Assembly: GCF_026240635.1 (NCBI RefSeq)
Contig: NZ_CP110848.1
Coordinates: 3,925,741 to 3,989,740 of the forward strand
DNA: 64,000 nucleotides
Reading direction: 5' to 3'
DNA from: Trichothermofontia sichuanensis B231
GTDB lineage: Bacteria > Cyanobacteriota > Cyanobacteriia > B231
Each line of letters begins with the position of its first letter. Within the stretch, counting starts at the first letter, position 1. Below are positions 23,670-31,871 of this stretch, piece by piece. Both the position numbers and the translations under genes were made by a program. The notes under the pieces are model-generated. The model did not search any database. It had not been told where the DNA came from and was given only the letters and a program-made list of their open reading frames with translations.

Positions 23670-26600
23670 CTAAACCACCACTGCCAACTCTGGTAATGCT
23701 CCCTGCATCTTTCCTAACCAATCCGAAAGATTCTCTAACTGCTGATTCGCACTCAGCACCCCCAGCCCCCGCACTGTCACCTTCCCTGGACTGTAGATAA
23801 ATCGCGTTTGTAAATGGCTCGGTAAATTGTCCTTCAACAATTTCCAAGCCGGTTCCGCCATCGGCGTTTCCAACACCACATGTTGCTTCCCTTCCGGCCT
23901 AATGCGCGCAAACCCCAACTTCTTGGCTACCTGCTTTAACTCCATCACCCGTAATAATTGCTGCGCTGGCGTTGGAATGGGGCCATAGCGATCGTTCCAT
24001 TCTGCTGCAATTTGGGTTAACTCTTCCCGTGAACTCGCTGCCGCTACTCGCCGATAGGCGCTCATCTTTTGATCCAAATCCGGAATATATTCGGTCGGAA
24101 TAAATGCGGTCAGATTCAGATCAATTTGCGTATCATCCACGGTCGGGATCTTCTGACCGCGAATTTCTGCGATCGCTTCTTCCAACATCTCCATATACAA
24201 ATCAAACCCAATTGCTTCCATCTGCCCCGACTGCTCCGCGCCGAGCAAATTACCCACGCCGCGAATTTCCATATCCCGCATCGCCAACTGATAGCCAGAC
24301 CCTAACTGGGTGAACTCTTGTAGTGCCCGCAGTCGTTGACGGGCCGCATCCGAGAGCGTTTCTTGCCGGGGATAAAATAACCAGGCATGGGCTTGAATCC
24401 CCGATCGCCCCACCCGACCGCGCAATTGATACAACTGCGACAACCCAAACCGGTGGGCATCCTCCACCAAAATCGTATTCACACGGGGAATATCCAGGCC
24501 CGATTCAATAATCGTTGTACAGACCAGAACATCGGCATCGCCATTACTAAACGTGAGCATCGTTGCTTCTAATTCCCCTTCTGCCAATTGCCCGTGGGCG
24601 ATCGCAATGCGCACACCCGGCAGCATTTCCCGCAACTGTGCACTGCGCTCCTCGATGCCCTCCACCCGCGGCACCACATAAAATACCTGACCGCCGCGAT
24701 CGAGTTCCTGACGAATGGCAGAGCGCACCACCTCCGCATCATAGGCCGCCAGATGGGTTTTAATCGGTCGTCGGGCCGGGGGCGGCGTCGTAATCAAACT
24801 CATTTCGCGAATGCCCGACAGGGCCATATAGAGCGTGCGGGGAATGGGCGTGGCGCTGAGGGTAAGGACATCCACCTGGGTTTTCAGGGTTTTAATTTTT
24901 TCCTTTTGATTCACCCCAAACCGCTGTTCTTCATCCACTACCAGCAGGCCCAAATCCCGAAATTTGACGCCCTTACCTAATAGCTGATGAGTACCCACAA
25001 CAACATCTAATTCCCCCGTTACCAGCCGTCGCAAAATGTCCTTGCGTTCCTCCGCCGTGCGGAACCGATTGAGCAAGCCTACCTGAATTGGATAGGGGGC
25101 AAACCGTTCCTTAAGTGTGTGGTAATGCTGTTGGGTGAGGATCGTCGTCGGGGCCAGGAGCGCCACCTGCTTACCCGCCGTGACCGCCTTGAAAATCGCC
25201 CGTACCGCCACCTCCGTTTTGCCAAACCCCACATCGCCACACACCAGCCGATCCATTGGCCGACTGCTTTCCATATCCCGCTTGATATCCTGGGTTGCCT
25301 TCAACTGATCGGGCGTGGGTTGGTAGGGGAAGGAGTCTTCCAATTCCGCTTGCCAAGGGGTATCACTGGGAAAGGCAAACCCGGTCTGCTGCGATCGCTG
25401 GGCGTATAACTGGAGCAAATCTACAGCCAATTTTTTGACCGACTTGCGCACCTTATTTTTAGTTTTCTCCCAAGCGTTCCCGGACATTTTATTCAATTCC
25501 GGTGGGCGATCGCCAAGGCGTCGAAAGCGAGACAGTGACCCTAATTGATCAGCCGCAACTCGCAGCAAGCCATCGGCATATTGCAATACCAGATAATCAC
25601 GGGTTTCGCGATCGATGGTCAGGCTTTCCAACTTAATAAAACGCCCAATGCCATGCTGACGATGGACGACATAATCCCCCGGTTGCAGCTTGTTGGGATC
25701 AACCTGCTTTGACGCCGCCTGTCGCCGTTTGCGCACATAGCTGAGCGTAGCGAGGGAATGCTGACCAAAGAATTCACGATCGGTGATCACGACCAATCGA
25801 AAAGTTGGTAAAACAAAGCCTTCTAATTCCGCTAAACCAGAATACTTAAGCGCGACGGGGATGCGTTGGCTCTGGAGTTTTTCAATCGCAGGATAATCGC
25901 GGGGATTGGGAATAAATTGGGCGGGACAATCGTGTTCCTGTAACAGGGCTACCGATCGCGACGGTTGCGCCGAAATCAGCCAGACACCAAAGCCGCGATC
26001 ACGCTCCTGACGTACGATTTCTGCTAACTTACCAAACTGGTGGGGCATCACCGGAACCGGGCGGCTGGCAAGGTTGAGGGTATAGGGACCCGTGGCGTTA
26101 TTTTCTTCAGCCAGTTCCGCGAGATCCAGGCGATCGAAGCGAGCAAGCTGTTCTAAACAGGCCGCAAACGATCGATGCACGGGTGTTAAATTTACATTCT
26201 CCGACGACGCCAGCGTTGCTGATACTTGCTGATAATGCTCTTCAGTTTGTTCAAACCAGCGATCGCTGTGTGCCCGACACTGTTCCGGTTCATCTAACGC
26301 AATCAACGTGTTCGCAGGCAAATAATCCAATAGGGAGGCTGGTTGGGGAAACGCCAAGCCTAAATAGCGATAAAGCCCTATAGAGGCATTTTTTTCAGGA
26401 TCAATAATGGCAACATTGCGATCAATTTCATTAAACTCGCCCTCACCCAACGCCGCACGGATCATCGGGCTGAAATTAGTTGGCGTTAGCAAGACTTGGG
26501 GGATGTCATCGAGCGATCGCTGCACCGCCGGATCAAATTCGCGAATCTTATCCAGTTCATCGCCAAACCATTCCAACCGCACGGGCAGTTCGGCAGAGAC

Positions 26601-27170
26601 CGGAAAAATGTCGACAATATCACCGCGCCGACTCCATTGGCCTTCCGTTTCCACCAGCAGGACACGCTCATACCCCAGGCGGGTAAGCGTATCGCCCAGG
26701 GTTTTCAGATCCAGTTCGGTGCCGCGTTTGAGGGTGAGGCAGTGGGCCGCGAGGGTGGCGACGGGAGGTAGTAAGGGTTGCAGGGCGCGTTCAGTGGTGA
26801 CGATCGCCCTGGGGGTGGGAGCGCTGGCGTCGCTTTGCACCAGATCAGCCAGGACTTGCAGTTGGCCCCAGGTGAGTTCGCCTTCGGGGTCGAAGCTTTC
26901 GTAGGGAGAGGCTTCAGAGGTGGGGTAGAAATGAACGGTGGGCCAGTTCATGGCTTCCAGTTGGGCTGTCCAGCGTCCGGCTTCTTCCAGGGTGGCGGTA
27001 ATCACCAGCAGGGAGCGGTTCTGGGCCTGGGCGATCGCGGCGGTAACCAGTCCCTTGGCAAGGCGAGAGGCTCCCGTGAGGCGGAGGTGGGCGCTGGCGC
27101 TGAGTTTGCTGAGGAGGTCCTGGGTCAGGGGCGATCGGCTCAGTCCCCGGACAATGGTGGAAAAGGTCAT
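23670..27170 (-). CDS. mfd: Transcription-repair coupling factor
   Basis: 1166 residues, full length. Order of parts: an N-terminal UvrB-like region (about 1-470), the RNA-polymerase interaction domain containing [13 protein letters not shown] (about 500-560), a RecG-like translocase with Walker [16 protein letters not shown] (about 660) and [12 protein letters not shown] (about 765), helicase motif VI in [11 protein letters not shown], and a C-terminal TRCF domain. Mfd removes RNA polymerase stalled at lesions and recruits UvrA. Monocistronic; uvrC lies 19 kb away. Confidence 0.98.
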   Translation of the reverse strand: MTFSTIVRGLSRSPLTQDLLSKLSASAHLRLTGASRLAKGLVTAAIAQAQNRSLLVITATLEEAGRWTAQLEAMNWPTVHFYPTSEASPYESFDPEGELTWGQLQVLADLVQSDASAPTPRAIVTTERALQPLLPPVATLAAHCLTLKRGTELDLKTLGDTLTRLGYERVLLVETEGQWSRRGDIVDIFPVSAELPVRLEWFGDELDKIREFDPAVQRSLDDIPQVLLTPTNFSPMIRAALGEGEFNEIDRNVAIIDPEKNASIGLYRYLGLAFPQPASLLDYLPANTLIALDEPEQCRAHSDRWFEQTEEHYQQVSATLASSENVNLTPVHRSFAACLEQLARFDRLDLAELAEENNATGPYTLNLASRPVPVMPHQFGKLAEIVRQERDRGFGVWLISAQPSRSVALLQEHDCPAQFIPNPRDYPAIEKLQSQRIPVALKYSGLAELEGFVLPTFRLVVITDREFFGQHSLATLSYVRKRRQAASKQVDPNKLQPGDYVVHRQHGIGRFIKLESLTIDRETRDYLVLQYADGLLRVAADQLGSLSRFRRLGDRPPELNKMSGNAWEKTKNKVRKSVKKLAVDLLQLYAQRSQQTGFAFPSDTPWQAELEDSFPYQPTPDQLKATQDIKRDMESSRPMDRLVCGDVGFGKTEVAVRAIFKAVTAGKQVALLAPTTILTQQHYHTLKERFAPYPIQVGLLNRFRTAEERKDILRRLVTGELDVVVGTHQLLGKGVKFRDLGLLVVDEEQRFGVNQKEKIKTLKTQVDVLTLSATPIPRTLYMALSGIREMSLITTPPPARRPIKTHLAAYDAEVVRSAIRQELDRGGQVFYVVPRVEGIEERSAQLREMLPGVRIAIAHGQLAEGELEATMLTFSNGDADVLVCTTIIESGLDIPRVNTILVEDAHRFGLSQLYQLRGRVGRSGIQAHAWLFYPRQETLSDAARQRLRALQEFTQLGSGYQLAMRDMEIRGVGNLLGAEQSGQMEAIGFDLYMEMLEEAIAEIRGQKIPTVDDTQIDLNLTAFIPTEYIPDLDQKMSAYRRVAAASSREELTQIAAEWNDRYGPIPTPAQQLLRVMELKQVAKKLGFARIRPEGKQHVVLETPMAEPAWKLLKDNLPSHLQTRFIYSPGKVTVRGLGVLSANQQLENLSDWLGKMQGALPELAVVV

Positions 27171-27421
27171 AACGGCAATCGATTCGGATCTGGAGGAAGT
27201 CCGCAGCAGGGCTGCTCTTCCTAGGGTACTGCAAGGGTCGCTTCTGACGCTGAATACTCAGTGGACAGTCATCTCTACAATGGCGGATTGTTGGTTAGCG
27301 TCGTGTCTACGAGGCTCGATACGATCCTTAACCTTGTTGGGGCGAACTACGTTTTGCCCAACTTACCCAATTAAGTGTCAGTAGGCTAAAATCAGAGTGC
27401 TAAGACATTTAGGATTGTGGT

Positions 27422-27715
27422 GTGAGAATTGAAGAAATTATCTGGCTAGACATAATTATAGAGAAGTTAGCTGTTAAGCATTGGGTTGAACCTGATGAAG
27501 TGGAAGAGGTACTTCGCAACCAACCTAAATTTCGATTTTTAGAAAAGGGTGATCATAAAGAAAAGGATGTGTATTTAGCGTTAGAAAAAACGATGCAGGT
27601 CGTTATTTAGCAGTTTTGTTTATTTATGTTTATTTATAAATCTTCAAATCAAGCTCTGATTTTGAGCACAAGAGACATGGCAACTAAGGAGAAAAAACTG
27701 TATCAAAGAAAGTAA
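27422..27715 (+). pseudogene. BrnT-like toxin gene broken by two frameshifts
   Basis: The first frame gives MRIEEIIWLDIIIEKLAVKH, VEPDEVEEVL and FRFLEKGD, then stops after 62 codons. A one-base shift near 27590 recovers AGRYLAVLFIY, and removing a 10-bp tandem duplication (GTTTATTTAT) recovers KSSNQALILSTRDMATKEKK to a TAA at 27715. The repaired protein of about 95 residues is like small BrnT-type RNase toxins of cyanobacteria. The reading of both defects is direct; the family name is from memory. Confidence 0.65.
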
Positions 27716-27716
27716 T

Positions 27717-27815
27717 TCCAGAAAGCTACCTCAATTTAGTTCTAATCAGGAACTTATCGAGTTCTTTGAGAGCAATGACATGGGCGAATATGAAAATGAT
27801 CTTCTTTCGTGTTAA
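27717..27815 (+). pseudogene. Antitoxin remnant paired with the BrnT-like pseudogene
   Basis: The frame SRKLPQFSSNQELIEFFESN, then DMGEYENDLLSC, ends at 27815. It has the look of CopG/BrnA-type antitoxin N-termini (KLPxFxSxxE...). It lacks a start codon and is cut short. Its position directly after the toxin remnant and in the same orientation supports a decayed toxin-antitoxin pair. Confidence 0.45.
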
Positions 27816-27862
27816 AGGAGCGATTAGGCATAAAAATCCTGATGTAATTGAGTATACGACCT

Positions 27863-28195
27863 ATGACAATGGCGATCGCAGTTGAAAATGTACCCTTAAC
27901 AGCTGACGCTCAAGGGGTTATCCGAGTTGCAAATACTCGCGTCACCTTAGATACGGTTATGGCTGCTTTTCTGGAAGGGTGTACACCAGAAGAAATTGGG
28001 GAGCAGTATCCCTCTCTACCCCTCCCGGAGATTTATTTAGCGATCGGCTATTACCTGAAGCACCGCGATGAAGTGAATGCCTACCTTGCAGAACGTCAAC
28101 GGCAAGCAGAGGAAAACCGACAAGCGGTTGAACAGCGGTTTAATCCAGTGGGAATCCGCCAGCGCTTGTTAGCGAGGCGAAACCGAGACGTTTAA
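27863..28195 (+). CDS. DUF433 antitoxin-type protein
   Basis: 110 residues from the ATG at 27863 (MTMAIAVENVPLTAD); a TTG at 27848 would add five. DUF433 features: GVIRVANTRVTLDTVMAAF, EGCTPEEIGEQYPSLPLPEI, YLAIGYYLKHRDEVNAYL. DUF433 proteins carry a helix-turn-helix-like fold and are commonly encoded just before a DUF5615 PIN-like toxin, as here (6-nt gap). It is intact, whereas its partner is truncated. Confidence 0.88.
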   Translation: MTMAIAVENVPLTADAQGVIRVANTRVTLDTVMAAFLEGCTPEEIGEQYPSLPLPEIYLAIGYYLKHRDEVNAYLAERQRQAEENRQAVEQRFNPVGIRQRLLARRNRDV

Positions 28196-28201
28196 AGCAA
28201 T

Positions 28202-28408
28202 ATGATTCGGTTTCTTGCGGATGAAAATTTTAATCGGCAGATTATCCGGGGCATTCTACGCCAAAATTCACAGGTGGACATTGTATGTGCTCAAGATGTC
28301 GGGTTGTCAGGCGTTGATGATCCCAGTGTTTTAGCTTGGGCAGCGGCAGCAAATCGTATTGGGTTCTTCTGGGATTTTGGGGTAAACAGTATCAGCAGCT
28401 ACAAATAA
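28202..28408 (+). pseudogene. DUF5615 PIN-like toxin, cut off by MITE copy A5
   Basis: MIRFLADENFNRQIIRGILR, then VDIVCAQDVGLSGVDDPSVL and AWAAAANRI are a normal start of a DUF5615 Mut7-C/PIN-like nuclease, with the acidic residues of the DENF motif. From residue 54 the frame enters the inverted repeat A5 (28362-28473) and ends there at residue 68. The second half with further acidic residues is missing and is not found after the element. The antitoxin gene upstream is intact. Confidence 0.85.
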
Positions 28409-28473
28409 ACGATCGCAAATGCTGAGTTTATGGTGGGGGCGCGTAGCGCCCCCACCATAAACTCAGAAGAGCC
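28362..28473 (-). repeat. MITE-like element family A, copy A5 (inverted), inside a toxin gene
   Basis: 112 bp, beginning GGTTCTTCTGGGATTTTGGGG and ending CTCAGAAGAGCC. It is nearly identical to the reverse complement of A2. It interrupts the DUF5615 gene, and the toxin 3' half is not found on its right flank. Confidence 0.85.
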
Positions 28474-28671
28474 GATATTCCAACAAACCATGAAATCATC
28501 ATAAATGAGCATGATAACTCTATAGAAATTCTAGATCCTAATGATTTTAAGTTTGTTCAATGTGTTAGACAGGGTGGTGTTGGTGGCAGGGGAATTTGTC
28601 CCCAAGTTATTCAATTTGAAGATCAACATAATCCTGTTGCCTTAAGAAACGCCAGAGGGAGAAGTATTCTA

Positions 28672-28800
28672 ATGAGCCAAGTTGATTATGCTGCCATGTC
28701 AGACCAAGAACTAAAACGATACTTTCTGGAAAACCGGAACGACGAGTCTGCATTTCAAGCCTATTTACAACGACGCAGACAGCAATCCCGGCTCTCCTGA
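28672..28800 (+). CDS. Short DUF6887-like protein fragment ending in MITE A6
   Basis: 42 residues: MSQVDYAAMSDQELKRYFLE, NRNDESAFQAYLQRRRQQSR. The pattern MSxxELKRYxLExRxDExAFxAY is like the small cyanobacterial DUF6887 proteins. The stop codon is the TGA at the start of element A6, so the natural C-terminus is missing. The same frame is also open upstream back to A5 (from about 28474), reading INEHDNSIEILDPNDFKF-type sequence I do not recognise. Confidence 0.4.
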   Translation: MSQVDYAAMSDQELKRYFLENRNDESAFQAYLQRRRQQSRLS

Positions 28801-28901
28801 GTTTATGGTGGGGGCGCTACGCGCCCCCACCATAAACTCAACGTTTCCGATCGTTTATTTGTAGTTGCTGATACTGTTTACCCCAAAATCCCAGAAGAGC
28901 C
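28790..28901 (+). repeat. MITE-like element family A, copy A6
   Basis: 112 bp, GGCTCTCCTGAG to CCCAGAAGAGCC, with the hairpin centre GCGCTACGCGC. It terminates the DUF6887-like frame. The next 130 bp hold nothing recognisable. Confidence 0.82.
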
Positions 28902-29033
28902 GGTTTGACTCTGATTGAGAACAAAGGGGAGCCAAATAGAAACAAATAGAAAGCTGTTGAGAACCGGATAGTCATCCGTGGCGAGGTGGCCCAGGTGCTT
29001 TTTGACGATCTGAGGAAAGTTTGATATCATGAT

Positions 29034-29123
29034 ACTAATATTATTTTGTTGTTTATAGCCTCTAGTTTAAACGATTAGGGGCTATTTTTTTTAAACATAT
29101 TTGCTATCATTCAACGCTTATGG
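29034..29123 (-). mobile_element. Left-end fragment of the IS4-type element, inverted
   Basis: The minus strand reads CCATAAGCGTTGAATGATAG and then the palindrome TAGCCCCTAATCG...CTAGAGGCTA. It mirrors the left end of the IS relic at 30218-30304 in opposite orientation. No transposase sequence is attached. Confidence 0.65.
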
Positions 29124-29164
29124 GTTGAACGTTTAAGGTTATCTGCGGCGGGTGATTGGGAACG

Positions 29165-29306
29165 TTATACCCACAAGCGATCGCCCCCCGGTTGTCCAGG
29201 TTTGCCCAAAGTGAAGCAACCCCAGATAGTGAGCTTTGTTGATCAGTCCCAGGCACTTAAGAGCGATCGCCTAGGGGGCAATGCTTAAGAGGCGATCGGG
29301 GTATAA
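29165..29306 (+). repeat. 142-bp repeat family D, copy D1
   Basis: Starts TTATACCCACAAGCGATCGC and ends GGCGATCGGGGTATAA; the ends are inverted complements over TTATACCC and CGATCGCC. It is nearly identical to D2 at 30038-30179 in the same orientation. The pair brackets the SMI1/KNR4 gene. No coding potential. Confidence 0.8.
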
Positions 29307-29379
29307 CAAATCATTGCACCCGACCAACCCAAAGTGACTGGTGCTGGCGAATCGGCTAGAATGGCAGGTGAATTCAGCC

Positions 29380-29986
29380 GTTGGGCGCTTGAACTCCTTC
29401 CAATAACGTAAACAAGAAAACATGGCACTAGATATAGCTGAATCTTGGGAACAATTTCGGCAAGTCTTGGCAGTGTATTGTGAGACGCATCTGGTTCTAA
29501 ATCCACCGTGTTCTACTGAGCAAATTCATGAAGTAGAGACACGACTTAGCTTTGAGCTTCCTTCTTCCTTGAAAGTGCTGTTGTCAATGAACGATGGCCA
29601 GCGCGTTAACAGTAACGGAGTCAAGAAAGCAATTTTCAAAAGCGTTTCAGGTTGGGATGTTTACGAAAGGCATATTTTTCTAGGAATTCGGGACATTGAA
29701 ACTGCATATAGGACGTTCATTGATGACAGCGTCTTAAGATCTGAATTTGGCGTCAATGAAATTCCTTTCGCTGTTGCCGGAAGTCCAACAAGGTATAGGG
29801 AAGCATTCTGCCTGAATCGTTCAATCGGTGTTGTAAGTCTAATATGGACAGAGTATACAGACCCTTTCAATCCTGCCAAATGGCAGGTTGATAAATTCAC
29901 TCGATCGCAGTCCTTAGCAGAGTTTATTCAAAAGCAAATCGAGTTTTATCGTTAGGGAGCAAAAGCTGTTATAAACTGCGCCTAAC
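29380..29986 (+). other. Possible integron-type gene cassette boundaries around the SMI1 gene
   Basis: GTTGGGC at 29380-29386 fits the attC R' core (GTTRRRY) and lies 42 bp before the SMI1 start. GCCTAAC at 29980-29986 fits the complementary R'' and lies 25 bp after the stop. It is followed by CAGCCACCGC...GCGCGGCTG, a hairpin like the inner part of an attC. The expected right half of that attC is absent because D2 begins there. This cassette-like spacing is suggestive, not proof. Confidence 0.35.
29422..29955 (+). CDS. SMI1/KNR4 (SUKH) family protein
   Basis: 177 residues. The SUKH core is seen as CSTEQIHEVETRLSFELPSS, then LKVLLSMNDGQ (residue about 45-60), FLGIRDIETAYRTF and the C-terminal SLAEFIQKQIEFYR. 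Bacterial SUKH proteins are commonly immunity proteins against contact-dependent or polymorphic toxins, and are frequent cargo in mobile gene arrays. No toxin gene is adjacent. Codon use is more AT-rich than in neighbouring housekeeping genes, consistent with transfer. Flanked by direct repeats D1 and D2. Confidence 0.8.
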   Translation: MALDIAESWEQFRQVLAVYCETHLVLNPPCSTEQIHEVETRLSFELPSSLKVLLSMNDGQRVNSNGVKKAIFKSVSGWDVYERHIFLGIRDIETAYRTFIDDSVLRSEFGVNEIPFAVAGSPTRYREAFCLNRSIGVVSLIWTEYTDPFNPAKWQVDKFTRSQSLAEFIQKQIEFYR

Positions 29987-30037
29987 CCGTGCATCCAGCC
30001 ACCGCAGGCAGCGTCGGCGCGGCTGAAGCGCCTGCCA

Positions 30038-30179
30038 TTATACCCACAAGCGATCGCCCCCCGGTTGTCCAGGTTTGCCCAAAGTGAAGCAACCCCAGAT
30101 AGTGAGCCTTGTTGATCAGTCCCAGGCACTTAAGAGCGATCGCCTAGGGGGCAATGCTTAGGAGGCGATCGGGGTATAA
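30038..30179 (+). repeat. 142-bp repeat family D, copy D2
   Basis: TTATACCCACAAGCGATCGC to GGCGATCGGGGTATAA, differing from D1 at a few positions. Similarity with D1 continues for about 10 bp on the right (AAATCATTG) but not on the left. Confidence 0.8.
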
Positions 30180-30298
30180 TAAATCATTGTTGCTTTTGAC
30201 AAGCTGTATATGGAAATCCAGAAGTGTTGAATGATAGAAAATATGTTTAAAAATAGCCCCTAATCGTGTAAACTAGAGGCTATAAACAACAAAATAAT

Positions 30299-30882
30299 AT
30301 TAGTGGTTTAGATTTAATGACAAATACGCCAGGGGGTATTGTCATCCACTTTGGTCAAGGTCATGACAGTAAATATGGGGATGAAACGCTCGATGCAGTG
30401 CCTGATAGATGCAGTGCCTGATAATGGTATCGGGGTAATGGATCGGGGCTTTTTTAGCCTAGCTCGAATTCGCGATTTACTGAAGCAAGTAAATCGCTAC
30501 TTTATCGTCAGGACAAGAATAATGTTAGTCTCCAGATGCTAGAGAATGGCAAGTTTTTGATTGGTACGGGTAAGGAGCAAGTTGAAGCACGGCTTGTCGC
30601 CTTTTGTGATTTAGAATCGCAAACAGAATATCGTTTGGCAACAGGCTCTTCTGAGTTTATGGTGGGGGCGCGTAGCGCCCCCACCATAAACTCAGCATTT
30701 GCGATCGTTTATTTGTAGCTGCTGATACTGCTTACCCCAAAATCCCAGAAGAACCGCTGCAATTAGTGACGATTCCGCAAGCATTTGGCGACGAAGTATT
30801 AGATAGGCTGCGATATTTACAGACTTTTATGTGTGAAAATATCAGTTATAGCCACTGGTTCCAAAAGTTAGTCTTTTGTTGA
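30299..30882 (+). pseudogene. IS4-family transposase remnant interrupted by MITE A7
   Basis: Readable pieces in order: ISGLDLMTNTPGGIVIHFGQ, GHDSKYGDE; a 16-bp tandem duplication (GATGCAGTGCCTGATA) that shifts frame; NGIGVMDRGFFSLARIRDLL (second catalytic Asp region); a one-base shift; KNNVSLQMLENGKFLIGTGK; ARLVAFCDLESQTEYRLAT; then MITE A7; then LQLVTIPQAFGDEVLDRLRY, FMCENISYSHWFQKLVFC and a stop at 30882. The YREK-bearing segment that should lie where A7 is has been lost. Clearly inactive. Confidence 0.8.
30644..30755 (+). repeat. MITE-like element family A, copy A7, inside the transposase remnant
   Basis: 112 bp, GGCTCTTCTGAG to CCCAGAAGAACC, essentially identical to A2. It lies at a point where roughly 80 codons of the transposase are missing. 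Confidence 0.85.
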
Positions 30883-30992
30883 CAAAACCAGCTTACTACA
30901 GGATTAGTGTGTCTATTTTTAGAAAAGAAAATCTTAAGATTCAACACTTGTGGATCGAGGGGTTAGATGTCAACATTAAAATGAATTTGTAA

Positions 30993-31175
30993 ATACAGTC
31001 TTTACCTCAATCATAAACTACAGTTTTACATGGGTAAGATGGGTGCAGCCCGCGGGTGCGGCCCTCACCCTAAATCCCTCTCCCAGAGCGGGAGAGGGAC
31101 TTGAAAATTCAGCTCCCCTTCTCCCCATTTGGGAGAAGGGGGTAGCGGATGAGGGCTGCCGGTCGGATCGAGATC
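30993..31175 (+). repeat. Intergenic repeat family G, copy G1
   Basis: CCTCAATCATAAACTACAGTTTTACATGGGTAAGATGGGTGC leads into an inverted arrangement GCCCTCACCC...CTCTCCCAGAGCGGGAGAGGG...GATGAGGGC. The left 70 bp recur at 41205-41395 (split by copy B5) and partly at 22910-22960. No gene. Confidence 0.55.
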
Positions 31176-31248
31176 CAAACCTTAACTGTGTACTGAGTAA
31201 ATTAGGTAAAGGCTGTACTTAGCTGAGTTGGTAGTGGAGGCTAATGGT

Positions 31249-31755
31249 ATGGCGGTAGAGACAAGGGTGTATTTGGTGCGGCATGGCATTGCGGAAGAGC
31301 GATCGCCCGCGCAGACGGATGAGACACGGGCACTGACCCCAGAAGGCGAGAAAAAGACGCGCAAGGTGGCTGAACGGCTGCGATCGCTCAATCTTCATTT
31401 TGATTTAATCTTGACCAGCCCGCTCGTGCGGGCACAGCAAACCGCCCGTATTCTCCAGGACTGTGAGCTTGGGAAACAGGTTGAAATTGCTAACGAATTG
31501 GCCCCGGCTGGCCAGTTAGAGCGCTGGCTAGACTGGCTGTTGGGCTGGCAGGTGGAACAGCCCCGAGCCAATTTGGCGATCGTCGGTCATCAGCCCAATT
31601 TGGGGGATTGGGCCGAACAGTTGGTGTGGGGAACTGTGCGGGGACGGCTAGTTGTAAAAAAGGCCGGAGTCATTGGCATCACTGTACCAGAGGCGATGAA
31701 CGCGATCGGCAACAGTGAACTCTTCTGGTTAACGTCACCCAGGCTACTGCTCTAA
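31249..31755 (+). CDS. SixA-like phosphohistidine phosphatase
   Basis: 168 residues from the ATG at 31249 (MAVETRVYLVRHGIAEERSP); an earlier start at 31228 adds seven residues. Histidine-phosphatase superfamily motifs: LVRHGIAEER with the catalytic RHG, LILTSPLVRAQQTARIL, and LAIVGHQPNLGDW with the second catalytic His. SixA removes phosphate from histidine phosphotransfer domains or PTS proteins; the cyanobacterial substrate is unknown. Monocistronic; gltA starts 116 nt downstream. Confidence 0.88.
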   Translation: MAVETRVYLVRHGIAEERSPAQTDETRALTPEGEKKTRKVAERLRSLNLHFDLILTSPLVRAQQTARILQDCELGKQVEIANELAPAGQLERWLDWLLGWQVEQPRANLAIVGHQPNLGDWAEQLVWGTVRGRLVVKKAGVIGITVPEAMNAIGNSELFWLTSPRLLL

Positions 31756-31871
31756 ATGAGTTTGGTGCTAGAGTCTTTAGCGATGGCCCGATTGTTGGTC
31801 GCGTTCTCGCCGTGTCTTGTTGGAGAACCGTCCTAATTGGTAGTCAGTCTGTTCTCTTGGAGTAAGACGCT

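Larger units (their letters stand above)
30218..30953 (+). mobile_element. Degenerate IS4-type insertion sequence with both ends
   Basis: Left end CCAGAAGTGTTGAATGATAG at 30218 and right end (complement) CCACAAGTGTTGAATCTTAA at 30953 share CCAxAAGTGTTGAAT as terminal inverted repeats. Inside are a palindrome (TAGCCCCTAATCG...CTAGAGGCTA), the transposase remnant and the MITE A7. At 736 bp it is about half the length of an intact element, which implies internal deletion. Confidence 0.7.

Noticed and set aside
26407-26904. 165-codon open frame antisense to mfd
   Set aside because: Ser/Arg-rich translation with no domain, wholly inside mfd.
29661-29900. Antisense frame within the SMI1 gene
   Set aside because: Shadow of the coding strand, which has a clear SUKH product.
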